DNA from: Nyssa sinensis
Taxonomy: Eukaryota > Streptophyta > Magnoliopsida > Cornales > Nyssaceae
Length of the DNA stretch: 64,000 nucleotides
Direction: 5' to 3'
NCBI GenBank assembly: GCA_008638375.1
Contig: CM018031.1
Coordinates: 16,730,915 to 16,794,914, forward strand
Below the pieces are notes generated by a model. The model was given only the letters and a program-made list of their open reading frames with translations, searched no databases and was not told where the DNA came from. Positions within the stretch are counted from its first letter, which is position 1. The number at the start of each line of letters is the position of its first letter. The translations under genes were made by a program, and so were the position numbers. This document shows, piece by piece, positions 34,875 to 46,602 of this stretch.

Positions 34875-37770
34875 TCATGGTGTAAACAACTGAGGATACT
34901 GAACACGCATTTCATCTTCTCGTTCCCATGTGGCTTCTTCAATTCGAGAATTCCTCCATAGTACCTTCACTAGTGGAATGGTTTTGTTCTGTAGAACTTG
35001 CTCTCGTCGATCTAAGATCTGTACCGGCTGCTTAATATAACTCAAATCCTCTTGAACATCCAGCGGCTCATGTTCGATTACTTGATCTGGGTTGTGCACA
35101 CATTTCCTTAACATTGACACATGGAACACATCATGTACGTGAGCTAACTCGGATGGCAATGCTAGCCGATATGCTACTGGTCCGACTCGTCCGATAATCC
35201 TGAACGGTCCGATGTATCGTGGCCCTAGTTTCCCTCTCTTGCCAAATCTGACCACTCCTTTCATCGGTGATACTTTCAAGAACACAAGATCGCCTGTCAT
35301 AAACTCCAACTCTCGTCTCCTCATGTCAGCGTAACTCTTTTGTCGGCTCTGAGTTGCTAGTAAACGTTGCCTGATCAGACGGATCTTATCAGTGGTTTGC
35401 TCTACTATCTCCAGCCCAAATAACTTCCTATCTCCCACTTCCGTCCAGCATAGTAGAGATCTACACTGCCTGCCATATAGTGCCTCATACGATGCCATAC
35501 CGATACTAGATTGGTAGCTATTGTTATATGTGAACTCTACTAATAGCAGCTAGTCCTCCCAACTTCCCTTGAAATCAATGACACAGAATCTCAATAGGTC
35601 CTCTAATGTCTGTATTGTCCTCTTGGACTGTCCATCGGTCTCAGGATGATATGCAGTGCTAAGACTCAACTCAGTACCCATAGCCTTTTGTAGACTCCTC
35701 CAGAACTTAGACACAAACTGTGGATCTCGGTCGGATACAATGGATACTGAAACTCCATGTAATCGAACGATCTCCCTAATATAAAGCATAGCCAATCGTT
35801 CTAGAGTCTGAGTCATCTTGGTTGCAAGAAAATGGGCTGTCTTTGTCAGTCTATCAACGATCACCCATATAGAATCATTCCCATGTGACGTCTTAGGCAA
35901 CCCCGATACAAAATCCATCGTAATATGCTCCCATTTCCACTCTGGTATCGGTAGTGACTGTAAAAGCCCTCCTGGCTTCTGGTGCTCGACCTTGACCCGT
36001 TGGCACTCCATACATCGTGCAATGTGCTCAGCTATATCCTTTTTCATCCCTGACCACCAGTAAGTGCCCTTCACATTGTGGTACATTTTTGTGTTTCCTG
36101 GGTGTATAGCAAATCTAGAACTGTGTGCCTAATCAAGAATCTGCTTCTTAATCTCTGGTACATCCGGCACACAAATTCTGTCATGATAGTACAACACCCT
36201 ATCTCGTATAGAGAAATCTGTGCTCCCTCCAGTCTCAGCCTCCTGACGAAGCTTAACTAACTTGTCGTCGCGAGCTTGTGTCTCCCTGATCTTATCAACA
36301 ATCGTAAGACCGATTGTGACATTAGCACACATAGCCCTAGAACTTGGTAGAATCACCTCCACCTCCATAGCCTCTAAATCCTGCAGTAACTCTTTCTGTG
36401 TAATCAATAGGTAAGCAAGACTCCCTACTGACTTCTTGCTAAGCGCATTAGCTACTACATTCGCCTTCCTTGGATGGTACTGAATACTGAGCTCATAATC
36501 CTTTATTAACTCCAACCAACACCGTTGGCGCATATTGAGCTCCTTTTGCGTGAACAAGTACTTGAGACTCTTATGATCAGTGAAAACCTCACATGTGGCT
36601 CCGTATAAATAATGCCTCCAGATTTTAAGGGCAAAGACAATAGTTGCAAGCTCGAGGTCATGAGTTGGATAGTTCTTCTCATGTGTCCTCAGTTGCCGTG
36701 AAGCATATGCTATTACCTTCCCCTGTTGCATCAGAACACATCCCAAGCCTTGGTGTGAGGCATCACTGTAGATCACAAAGCCCTCTGCCCCATCTGGTAC
36801 TGTCAAGATTGGAGCTGTAACCAATCGGTTCTTTAGCTCTTGAAAACTTCGCTCCCTCTCCTCTGTCCAGATGAATGGAGTATTCTTTTTAGTCAATTGG
36901 GTGATTGGCATGGCTATCTTGGAAAAGTCCTTAACAAATCTCCTATAGTAGCCAGCTAAACCCATAAAATTGCGAACCTCTGTGACCGTAGTCGGTCGAG
37001 GCCAACTGGTAATAGCCTCTATCTTTTGGGGGTCTACGAAGATCCCATCCTTACTGACCTCATGCCCGAAGAAGGAAATGTTTGGGAGCCAGAATTCACA
37101 CTTCTTCAACTTAGCATATAACTTCTGCTCCCCTAGCGTCTGTAGGACCTTCCTCAAATGTACCTCATGTTCCTCCTGGTTCTTAGAATAGACCAGAATA
37201 TCATCAATAAATACAATCACAAAATCATTCAAGTACGGCTTAAACACTCTATTCATTAAATCCATGAATGCGGCTGGGGCATTAGTCACCCCAAAAGGCA
37301 TAACCAAAAATTCATAATGTCCATATCGCGTTCTGAATGCTATCTTTTGAATGTCTGCGGGCCTAATTTTCAATTGATGATAGCCGGATCTTAGGTCAAT
37401 CTTTGAAAACACTTGTGCCCCTTTCAACTGATCAAATAAATCATTTACTCTAGGCAGGGGATACCTTTTTTTGATGGTAACCTTATTCAGTTCACGGTAG
37501 TCTATACATAGCCTCATAGTACCATCTTTCTTCTTGACAAACAGCATAGGTGCACCCCATGGTGATGAACTAGGTCGTATAAAACCCTTGTCTAGTAGTT
37601 CCTGTAACTGTAACTTTAACTCTTTCAGTTCAGCTAGGGCCATTCGGTAGGGTGTCTTAGATATTGGTGCAATGCCTGGCAGTACATCGATGCTAAACTC
37701 GATCTCTCGATCAACTGGCATCCTTGGAAGATCATCTAAAAACACCTCAGGAAATTCTCTAGCAATGGGA
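34875..37770 (-). pseudogene. Chromovirus pol: RT, RNase H, integrase, chromo-like tail
   Basis: Three stretches in one frame (37745-36129, 36086-35550, 35498-34875) are separated by single amber codons at 36129-36131 and 35550-35552. RT has '[13 protein letters not shown]' and the catalytic box F-I-D-D. RNase H has 'DASHQGLG' and '[10 protein letters not shown]'. Integrase has a Cys-x-x-Cys finger ('CMECQRVK'), then '[10 protein letters not shown]' and 'SDRDPQF'. The catalytic Glu position reads Lys in 'DGQSKRTI', whereas relatives have Glu. The end, 'VKVLWRN..IEEATWE', is the Tekay/Del chromodomain-like tail. The frame ends with TGA at 34875-34877. A third amber codon at 37773-37775 separates it from the protease. 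It is inactive but only lightly decayed. Confidence 0.93.
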
Positions 37771-37772
37771 AT

Positions 37773-38165
37773 CTATTTCAATCCCGGCTGCTGTGACTCA
37801 GTATTCTGGATACTACACAAGAACCCATGGCACCCCTTCCGAAGTAAGCGTCTAGCTTGTATAGCAGAAACAAAATAGGGTGGGAAAGCCACACCTGTCC
37901 CTCGAAACTGAATACTCGGACCTCTGGGGCAGTGTATACTGACTATCTTAGCCATGCAGTCTATAGTGACATAATGTGTAGATAACCAATCCATACCAAG
38001 TATAACATCAAATACGTGTATTTCCAACGGTATCAGATTTGTAGGTAGTTGTGCGTCACCTACGTGTACCGTACATGCTCTATAGATAGTATTCCCATAT
38101 AATGATTCCTCTGATGGCATTGTAACAGATAACGTGTGTCCTAAGGGCTCTGGTTCTATGTTCAA
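37773..38165 (-). pseudogene. Chromovirus protease (retropepsin-like) remnant
   Basis: A 130-residue frame carries the family's 'VFDVILGMDWLSTHYVTIDC' phrase. The N-terminal part that should hold the Asp-Ser/Thr-Gly active site is out of frame and degenerate (38166-38250). It ends at an amber codon directly before RT, in the same frame. Confidence 0.8.
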
Positions 38166-38315
38166 TTTAGCGGCAATATAAATAATCGTTGTCTTATCAT
38201 GCTAAGCTAACATACTATGTGACTTTACTTGGACATTTGACAATAGTAGTACACTAGTCTTAACTCCCATGTATCACTTGTAACCATAGATTTTCCTAGT
38301 CATTTTGAACCTAAA

Positions 38316-38328
38316 GCTCTGATTCCAA
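38316..38328 (-). promoter_or_regulatory. Chromovirus primer-binding site (initiator-Met tRNA type)
   Basis: On the minus strand TGGAATCAGAGCT follows the 5' LTR after a few bases. It has one mismatch to TGGTATCAGAGC, the complement of the plant initiator tRNA-Met 3' end. Confidence 0.8.
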
Positions 38329-38331
38329 GTT

Positions 38332-39893
38332 TGTCACGACCCGCAACCCACCCTCTACGGATTAGCGGAGCGCGACCATCCGACCCGACCCTTTGGCCGA
38401 ATCGGACCTGATCATCCTGTTCATTCACATCAGTGTACTAATAGATAACCACATGAATCATCATATGCAAACATAGCGGAAAACATTAACTGAATTATTC
38501 TAAATACAAATCGTTCTACAATTAAAAAAAACGCACAGCCTGTAACATCTCTAATATATCATCTCGTCCCCAGGACGTGAATACACGGGAGTTCTACAAG
38601 ACTGTACTACTATTACCATTACTTGTCAAAATGTCAATCCTATAGCCACAAGCCTCCTACTGTCCGTCCTTTGCGTCAGTCCCTGAAATGTGGTAAGGGG
38701 GGGGGTGAGCTAAATAAAGCCCAGTAAGTAAGTCCCCTACTCTGTCATGTGTACAAGATGTGGAAAGAATTGAATAATAATGAAAATATGATAGCCAGTC
38801 AATATCATAACAATAATCAAAACTCATCAGTGAACATCACAATAAAGGAACATCTAGTCTGAATGATGACATCATAAGCTATAGACCAAAGTGTCACATA
38901 CAAGATCATAGAAAGTACTCGAACAAAACTGGAACATGCTTTCACTATGAATCTCAATAGATAGATGGTGATGTCAAAACTGGTGGATGCTATAAACTAT
39001 GGGGCTCGGCTACCCCCTGTGTGCATAGCACTGAGCTCAATCATGTAAATCTAGTCCCCATACTCGGGACAAGACCCCATACTCGGGTTAATAATATAAG
39101 GCTGGTCCCCATACTCGGGATATACTACGCATCATAACTAAGCTATTCCACGGAAAAGTAAAATCACACAAGTGGAATCATAAAGGATCTAATATGATAA
39201 ATAGAGTACAAATGCGTATAACAAGAACTGTGACATGGCTGAGTGTACAACATGCAGAGGTCAGATATTACTTACCTTATCTGAGTCTTAGTACTCTGGG
39301 ACTTTCTCCTTTCCCGTTGACTGGCCTATACATCAATAAACACGTCTCAGTTTTACTTTCATTTATCAATTGTACATTTCGCTACTCTAAATATCTCTTT
39401 TACTCATTTATGTTTCTACGGTTTCCAATTTGGACTTAATTTGCCCAAGGGCAAAACAATCATTTTATTTTTCCGTTTTCATCATTTGGAATTCACCGTT
39501 GAGTCCAGTAGGTTTGAAATAATAAAAATCTAATATTTACTTAACTTAATCGGAATCCGTTTGACTCACTTTCGACGTAGGGGCATTTTGGTCATTTTGA
39601 CGTTTCTACGAGTACTTTATTTTTCGAGACGCTGTCTCATGAAACGGACCTTACCATTAAATCCAAAAGGTCCAAAACAGTAGGTTTTCATTATTCATTC
39701 GACTAATTTAAGCGTCGAAATTTAATTCGAATTTATTTAATTTCCTAAATTATTTAATTTATTGAATTGGGTCTAATATATATCTTATTTTAAGTAAAAT
39801 AAATCATATGTACCTTAGTGGCACAGTGGTTCACAAATTTTCATCATTTCCCCCATTGGTCATAGGTTCAATTCTCTGCCCAACCCATTTTTC

Positions 39894-39929
<36 letters not shown>

Positions 39930-41019
39930 CTGTTTTCCAATTCGTGTATAGCAATATAAGCCATCTATTGGATAGCTTCTCCTTTCTAACCAAACACCCT
40001 CTAAACTCGAATTTAAAAATTTACCCATAAAGTACAAGTGTTAGGCAGTCATCTGAATGGGTGGGTCGGGTCAGACCCGACCCGGTTTGACCAAAATAAA
40101 ATTGCAAAACCCAGCAGCCGCACAGCAACACTTCAGCGTGTTGGTTGTCTTCTCCGTCAAAGGCGACTTGCCGACGACGAATTTTCTTATGTTTTTTAGT
40201 GGGGTTCACACCTGCCAGTCATGGGCAACTCAAATCTACCGTCGGATTTCAAATCGGAGTGCCGGAGCACTCTCAAAATAACCGGAACAGTAGCGCACCA
40301 GGGGCTGTGCGATTTTCTGGCAGCCCCTTTACCTTCCTTTTTTTTTTTTTTTTTTTTTTTTTCCGTTTCCTCCTACGGTTTCAATCTCGATTTGATTCTA
40401 AAATTTCCCTACACCAAAGGGAATCAATTACCCATGATCTAGCCCAATTGATCGCAACAAAATCACCCCATCCGATCGGTTTTTCACCTCTGTTTTCCAC
40501 CGTTTCACACGTTGGGTTCTGTTCGGTTTTCCTTTTTTTTTTTCTTGATTCAATTCCAACACCAACTAAATCCATGCATAAATCAAATAAATTCCCATGC
40601 TTCACAAAATCTATATCAAACAATAATTCATGCTTTGAACAGAATCAAACACAGAAAATTAAACGCACTCACCCAATCGCGTGTACAGAGCGATCAACTA
40701 TATATATATATAATGCTTGCTTGAATTTATTTACATATATATATATATACATATATATCTATGTCCATATGTTCCTATGTATTTATACATGTATATAAAT
40801 TCTCATTTGTTTATTTCTTACTAATTATTTAATTTATTTTTAAATTCTATTTTATTTTATTTCTCTTTCTAATTTTATTTTTATCACTACTTTTTTTTTT
40901 GTATTTATTTACTTATTTATTTCTTTTTCATATATTCGGGCGATTGAAAATCCCATTGTTTACTTCATTCTAATACGTAAAACTTATCGGCTCGATTACA
41001 TATAGGTCAGGATATTACA
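38332..41019 (-). repeat. Chromovirus 5' LTR (2688 bp)
   Basis: It matches the 3' LTR closely along its whole length, apart from a ~330-bp deletion at about 40695 (junction 'gcgatcaactatata'), length changes in poly-T runs (39897-39929, 40340-40361) and scattered transitions. It carries the A/B-box pair at 39819-39875 and the conserved acceptor-like CTGAAATG block (minus-strand TTTCAG) at 38683-38688. Confidence 0.92.
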
Positions 41020-41208
41020 TCTATTCCTATGTTCTAAATGAGCCTCAACTATTTTCACTTCAAAACTAGAGGTTGGACTACCGACAGGTCTGTTCTCTAA
41101 ATCGCTTGATGGATTACTAACTAATAGGTGTAACTTTACTCGGTCATCTACTCCCTGTGGTTGTACGTGTTCATAACCAATGCTCGACTAGGCATTAGAG
41201 ACAGACAT
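41020..41208 (-). pseudogene. Tat-1 antisense ORF, 5' part
   Basis: It starts with the ATG read at 41208-41206 and has an early stop six codons later. The following translation ('VKIVEAHLEHRNR') parallels Tat-2 'VRIVDAFDEPPNR'. The coding then breaks at the chromovirus target site (tctat) and resumes at 28992 on the other side. Confidence 0.7.
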
Positions 41209-41648
41209 TGTTTGGAAAAAAAAAGTGTGTAGAAAAATAGAGGGAAAGGAAGAAAAGATGAAGAGTTTAAGAAGTGTTCTTGGGACCGAACTTGACTACA
41301 GCTTTGATCGGAGGAAGTTTCTATGGCACACCGAAAATCACCTTACTCAAAAATCTCTTTTGCTGCTGAAATGCTCAAAATATCGAGTGTTGAAAGGAGG
41401 GGCAGTGGTGTGTTTCCCCCTTTTTTATAGAAATTCCAACGGATGCCCAAGTTGGAGGGCATTGCTTCTAAACTTCTGTGACGGTTGGGGCAATGATGGC
41501 CTCGTATCCCCAACCAACGACTAACACAATAAATGTCACATCAACGATTATCTCCTCGGGATGCGAAATGATGCATTTTTGACGGACACAAGTATAAAGT
41601 CTCAGAAACCCTAACCTTAACTTTGAATAAGCCACAGAACTAAGGCTC
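41209..41648 (-). other. Tat-1 region upstream of the antisense ORF
   Basis: About 440 bp between the aORF start and the PPT, without coding. In position it would contain the promoter of the antisense transcript. No convincing TATA box was picked out. Confidence 0.4.
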
Positions 41649-41967
41649 GGGAGGGAGTAGCTGATATATACCATAAATTGGCTATCATATCTAGAACGTG
41701 ACACATATGTATAATGAACTCTTCAGGGTATAGATCTTCAGAGGGTGATTTCATCTAAACCGAACATGGAGGGTTCAGTAGAAAGGGGTTCCGAACTAGT
41801 ATGCTTTCAATTCATGTTCAATTCTTCTCTTAAATTGTCGTCTTTATTTTTTTATTAACTTTATCATCAGAGTGACTACCATCGAAACCTTCTCGGTAAC
41901 CCTCCGACCTTAAATTTTTGACATGTAATTTGAGAAGGAATTCTTCAGATAAAAAAGTGCAATATCA
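41649..41967 (+). repeat. Tat-1 polypurine tract and 3' LTR
   Basis: The PPT GGGAGGGAGTAGC ends at 41661. The LTR runs from TGATATATACC (41662) to GTGCAATATCA (41967). Compared with the 5' LTR it lacks an internal block of about 150 bp. Confidence 0.85.
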
Positions 41968-41972
41968 ATTAT

Positions 41973-42617
41973 AAAAACAAAAGTTTCTAAAAAAGCAAAA
42001 TCATTTAAACTTGGAATTCGGCAAAAAAAAATGTACCTCACGGCAAAGCAATAATTTTGGTTTGTCTCATTTTGGATCGAATATAGATAGTTTGGACTCA
42101 TTTTAGCAAAATTAGCACGTTGAAATTTTTCACAACAATTAATTGAACTTTCGTGGTCCATATGGTCCCAAAATTGCTTCGACCACCCATTGTTCATAAA
42201 AAATTAGAGTTAAAAAGCCAATGGTTAGTGGTTGTCACATGACATAACACGAAACGTAAAATAAGTTAAATATGTCCAATTTTTTGATTGCTCCACCACA
42301 AAATATATTCACTCAAATAAGAGACTAAAATTCTAAAATTTGAAATTATTTATTATTGATATAAAATTGTATAAAAAAAGAATTTTTATATTGTAAATTA
42401 GAAAACAATTGCTTTGAATAGAAAACAACTACATCTATACTAATTCTAATAAACTCTGGAAAATAAAGATAATTTTATCTAAAATTATAAATTTGAGATA
42501 TGTTCAAATTTAAAATGAAAGAATCTTATAATAATTCTGAAGTAAAATACATATTTTTGGTAGGCATCATATCTATCCTACATTAGAAGCCCCACTTGAA
42601 AAGAACGAGTTAGCTAA
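41973..42617. other. Intergenic with one copy of a dispersed repeat
   Basis: Bases about 42240-42590 resemble 44330-44730 in order and sequence ('aaaatttgaaattatttatt', 'agaaaacaactacatctata', 'aaatacatatttttg'). This is a diverged direct pair, possibly two ends of an old element. No gene. Confidence 0.5.
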
Positions 42618-42823
42618 GGCCATGTTTGTTTGATGGGATAATAGGATAGGATAGGATAACGATATCTTATCCTTTATTTGGATATCTACTTAAGATGATA
42701 TTAGTTATAATTATATCCTACCAGTGTATGATAAAAATAATCCTACCACGATGGTGGTATTATTTTTATTCTATACTTAATGGAATAAGAAGTAAAATAA
42801 AAATCTTCAATCATTGTCCTATG

Positions 42824-42864
<41 letters not shown>

Positions 42865-43419
42865 AAGGGAGAAAATTACTTTCAACAACTACTATTGACG
42901 TTACTTATATAAATTTTCGTAAAATATTATCATTCCTATTGATTATACTTTTAGACTATTAAATAGATTTTAAATATGTCGACTTTTTTTTTTCTTTTTA
43001 CATCTATTACTAATCATTTTTATTATTAGATATATAATTATTAAAATTTTTGGACCCTCTTTATTTATCTATTTCTCTCTATTGTTCTTTACTTTTTTTT
43101 AAAAAAAAAATTTAAGCATATATTTTGAAAAAATATATTTTAAGAATTTGATTTTTCCAAAAATCTGAGAAACAATATTATTAAGAATAAAAATTTAATA
43201 TCACATAAGATTTTATCAGCATAAGATTTTATTATTTTTATTAATAATTGTATCGATCTAAGTATAGAATTGAAATAGAACAGCATATCTGGAATTTTTA
43301 TTCGGGCATGTTCTAAACACTGGAATGGATATTTAATATTCCATTAAATTTTATTTCCTATCCAATTCAAACATATCCTATCCGATCCGACTTTTTAATC
43401 TGGTCATTTAAATGTGGCC
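42618..43419. mobile_element. Tourist/PIF-Harbinger-like MITE, 802 bp
   Basis: The left end is GGCCATGTTTGTTTGATGGG; the right end read inward is GGCCACATTTAAATGACC. TAA flanks both sides (42615-42617 and 43420-43422), the 3-bp target typical of this superfamily. The subterminal 'ggataggatagg' on the left is mirrored by 'cctatccgatccg' on the right. It holds a TA microsatellite (about 42828-42860). No transposase. Confidence 0.7.
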
Positions 43420-43422
43420 TAA

Positions 43423-45099
43423 ATGTACACAACCTCGACTTCGTCCATAGCCCTATTGAACCTTTTCAAGAACAATTGAAGGCTAAAAAAGTTCTCTTTT
43501 TACATCTTCAATGAAGTTTGTAATTTTAGACTCTTCTTTTGATGACAATAATGTTTCAATAATAAAACAAGAAAAACCATCTTCTTGGTCCAATATAGTT
43601 TCAATCTTCTTGTTAGTATCATAATCATCTTATGCGAGTTCAAGTTCATTCTCATCTGAAGTTTTGACTTTATCCATGAGAATTGCTCACTTATTCTCTT
43701 CCATAATAGAGCTTGTAACATATATTGGTACTACTAGATCTACACTTTGATTAACTGACTAGGAATTTTTTTTTCTTTCTCCACAATATAAGAGTTGTTG
43801 TCATGCTATGGATATGATCATTGAAAGATGGTAGATTAATCTTCATATGAAAACTCTAAAACTTTTGACCTATGTAGTATCTATAATGATGCATGTATCT
43901 TCCAAATCTTACATGAAAATATTCAAAAATCCTCGGCACTCAAATAATTCACATACCTTTGATTTCTTTCTGTGGATCTAAAAACCTCGTAGTCCTCTTC
44001 TTCTTCTTCAAAATCTAAAGTGTCTCTATAAGCATGTTGCCTTTGTGGATGTTATTTTGGCACGAATTTGTCAGCAAACTGGCATCGGATAAATCATTTG
44101 ACGTTATTCTCGTTGACTAGAGGGTCTCTATTGGCATTGAGATTGAGTCTCAACAACATGTCATAAATTGCACCAAATTGGTAGTTGACTAGTGTGATAC
44201 ACTACGGCCTATGTTAATCAATCATAGCCAATATAGCATCTGTCCCACAACCAACATCAATGAAATTTCTAATTTCGTTTCCTTCATTTGCTATCTAGCA
44301 AGATGAATCTTTACTTCGATAGCAAATGACGCAACGCAAAACGTAAAAGGAATTGAGTATGGTGAATTCCAAACTAACAACATGAAATGTAAAAGGAATT
44401 AAGCATGTCAAATTTCTTGGATTGAATCAATCATAGGGATTACTCACCCTAACAAGAGAGAAAAATCTCTAAAATTTAAAATTGTTTATTATTAATAAAA
44501 ACTGTATAATAAAGACTTATTACATCATATTTATAAAGCTAGAAAAATATTACTTTAAATAGAAAATTGATACTTCTATACTAATCCATTAAAATTAGGA
44601 AATAAAGATACTTGATCTAAAATAACAAATTTAAGATAAGCTCAAATTTAGAAATTAAAGAATATATCTTATAATAACTTTAAAACAAAATACATATTTT
44701 TGACAGGTACAATATTTTTCCTACGTCATCACATTTTGATATTAATGTGAAGATGTTCATTTTAATTCTTGCTGACCACCAAGTAGATTGATGTAGAACA
44801 AGTTGCCAAAATTTTTTTGGAGTAATGAGAGCATCATTCTAAGCCAAAGTACTAATAAACACGGATTTGACCGATCATGTTTTTATGAACTGAGACTCTA
44901 TTTTGATCCAAAATGGTGAAATGAAATGACATGTCATTTCTTGTTAGTTGTTAGCCTTTCTAGCGGCCTTCTATCTTTTGTTTGCAAAGTATTCCTCTAG
45001 CAACTAATCTTATAGATTTGGGTCAAATTCCATCGTTTAGGCCTTCAATTTGACCTTTTCACGCTTACAGAGAATTTTTTTTTGTCATTATTTTACATA
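43423..45099. other. Decayed repeat DNA, no recognisable gene
   Basis: It contains the second copy (about 44330-44730) of the repeat pair described at 42240-42590. Between them, the minus strand at 43960-44330 translates into short acidic pieces ('DFEEEEEDYE') that could be a remnant of a retroelement gag, but no domain can be named. Confidence 0.35.
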
Positions 45100-45480
45100 G
45101 AAAAATTCTTTTGTGTTTCAGTTGGTTTCTAATTTCTTTTTTTCTTTGCTAGTTTACAATTTTGGGCTTAATTGCAAAAAAATTCAATTTTGATTTTTTT
45201 TTTCAAATTTCTTTAGTTTTACAATTCTATTAGTACTAGTTTAGGAAATACAAAGAATTAGTAGTTTCCTATTCAAATTTAGTAGTCTTTAACTATATAT
45301 AATGTAATAAACTCTTATTATACATATCTTATGAAAAATACACCTAGTTCAAAATTTAAAATTTATTCTCTTGTTGAATGAATAATTTCCATATTGATTG
45401 ATTTTTAAAAAACTTGACATATTTAATTCTTTTCACGTTTTTGTATTGCATTATAGATAGTGTCAATTGGTTGAAACACG
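45100..45480 (+). repeat. Copy (C2) of the distal LOX 3' flank
   Basis: It aligns with 19215-19520: 'attctcttgttgaatga' against 'ttctcttattggatga', then 'gacatatttaattcttttcac' (first 20 bases cited in part) against 'gacgtatttaatttctttcac', in the same order and orientation. Divergence is high. Confidence 0.65.
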
Positions 45481-45552
45481 CCTTGAAGAAAAGAAGATCA
45501 ATACTTTGAGAGTTTTTATTTATTTATTTATTTTTGTGAGTTTAATGTATTT

Positions 45553-45697
45553 GCAGATAGAATATATCAGAGTGAAATTTGGACCCCCTAATGATTGAGA
45601 TGCTATGTAATATGAGAACTTTGATAGACTAATGGATGAATTGCAGTTCATCATTTCAATATTTTTTTTTCTCAAAAAATAAACTATTTTACGTTTG
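45553..45697 (+). repeat. Copy (C3) of the LOX 3' UTR, truncated at the stop codon
   Basis: 'agagtgaaatttgg', 'attgagatgctatgta' and 'cagttcatcattt' appear in the same order as at 18547-18630. Similarity starts around the matching LOX stop codon; no LOX exon sequence is found upstream. Confidence 0.8.
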
Positions 45698-46602
45698 TGA
45701 TGTTGCTCTTTTTTAGTTGGATGGCTTTTGTGCTTAGTTATTTGTCAAAAATTTAAAGTTAGAGGGTGACCGAGAAGACTCTAGTGGTAGCCGCTCTGAT
45801 GATAAAGTTAGTAGAGAAATAAAGATAGTAATTTAAGAGAATAATTGAACATGACTAAAAAGTGTACCTTATTGTTTTATTTATAGGGAGTAGATCTTCT
45901 AAGTTGAGTAAGATTATGAGTCATAAAAGTAGGAATTCGTAAATATCTTTAGATGGTAGTTTTTATACTGAACTATGTTTCTTTATTCCGAGGTTGGTAG
46001 CCCGTAAAAGGCAGTGACAAATTTGAAACCCTTTTTCTTTAAAATATTCGTACCAGATTATTTGAATGAACTAATTACTCCAAAATTTGTATACCAAAAA
46101 CCTCTTGGCTAACACGTTCCCAGACTTTGTAACACTGCACTGCCGTGTCTAATTTATGGTTGTTAGAAGTATATTAGGGTTACATTGAGAGGTGGTGTTA
46201 AAAGTATATTAGGGTTAGTCGCCACATATATATTATTGTGTAATGCTAGTAGGATTAGGGTTCTATAATTTATTTCCTTTATTTATACTTTTCATGTACA
46301 ACCTTATAAGCCTCCTATATAAGGAGCTCTCTTGTTTAGTTTCTGTAATGAATTCAGTCTAATACAATGTAGTCTTTTGAGTTTTCCCTTCTGTCTCTTG
46401 TCTCTTTTATGTTATTCCACCAAATTCTAACATGGTATCAGAGCCTCTCATTCCTTGGTCTGATTCTTCTCTAGTTTAATTTACCCTGACTTGTTCTAGT
46501 TCAACAAGTTTACAGCTTCCTTCCTTCTGATTTTCTTCTGCTTTCTCTACTTCTTGTGGCAGCACGTCTTTTAGGGTTCTATAGTTTATATCCTTTATCA
46601 GC
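45698..46602 (-). mobile_element. Solo LTR of the Tat-1 family, interrupted by a copia fragment
   Basis: On the plus strand it starts TGATGTTGC and ends in TTTATCA. It follows the reverse complement of the Tat-1 5' LTR ('gagggtgac', 'tttaagagaataattgaaca', 'gtagatcttc-aagttgagta', 'ggttggtagcc'). It is flanked by gtttg (45693-45697) and gcttg (46603-46607). The LOX reference flank has gcttg at the empty site (18685-18689). The portion from 46161 is displaced by copia sequence, so the right boundary is less certain. Confidence 0.7.
46161..46580 (+). mobile_element. Ty1/copia fragment: LTR plus primer-binding site
   Basis: An LTR of 272 bp (46161-46432) runs TGTTAGAAGT...ATTCTAACA with inverted termini TGTTAG/CTAACA. 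It is followed at once by TGGTATCAGAGC (46433-46444), a perfect initiator-Met primer-binding site. It carries a TATA-like 'ctatataagg' near 46316. Only about 140 bp of leader follow and no gag is left. The exact 3' end is uncertain. Confidence 0.8.

Larger units (their letters stand above)
28993..41019 (-). mobile_element. Tekay/Del-type chromovirus (Ty3/gypsy), gag-less, inserted in Tat-1
   Basis: A perfect 5-bp target-site duplication, tctat, flanks it (28988-28992 and 41020-41024). On its own strand the LTRs run TGTAATAT...GTGACA. The internal part is only 3.5 kb: PBS, a protease remnant, RT, RNase H, integrase with a chromo-like tail, and PPT. There is no room for gag, since only about 166 bp separate the 5' LTR from the protease frame. 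LTRs of 2.7-3.0 kb fit Tekay/Del. The LTRs look much more alike than those of Tat-1, so it is the younger insertion. Its 3' LTR is itself split by a solo LTR. Confidence 0.92.
19791..41967 (+). mobile_element. Tat-1: Tat-lineage Ty3/gypsy retrotransposon, decayed and nested
   Basis: The flanking 5 bp are gttat (19786-19790) and attat (41968-41972). Both LTRs start TGATA and end ATCA. The order is LTR, PBS, gag, protease, RT, RNase H, integrase, minisatellite, antisense ORF, PPT, LTR. The antisense ORF and RNase H/IN arrangement are typical of the Tat lineage (Retand/Grande/Ogre relatives). Without the inserted chromovirus it is about 10.1 kb. Every gene has many stop codons, so it is an old, immobile copy. 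Confidence 0.88.

Noticed and set aside
43500..43721. 73-codon minus-strand frame as a possible gene
   Set aside because: It is Lys/Leu-rich without a domain, in decayed repeat DNA; no start context or neighbouring exon supports it.
45100..45697. Second LOX gene or LOX exon 9 remnant upstream of the duplicated 3' UTR
   Set aside because: No translated LOX motif was found before 45553; similarity begins at the stop codon.
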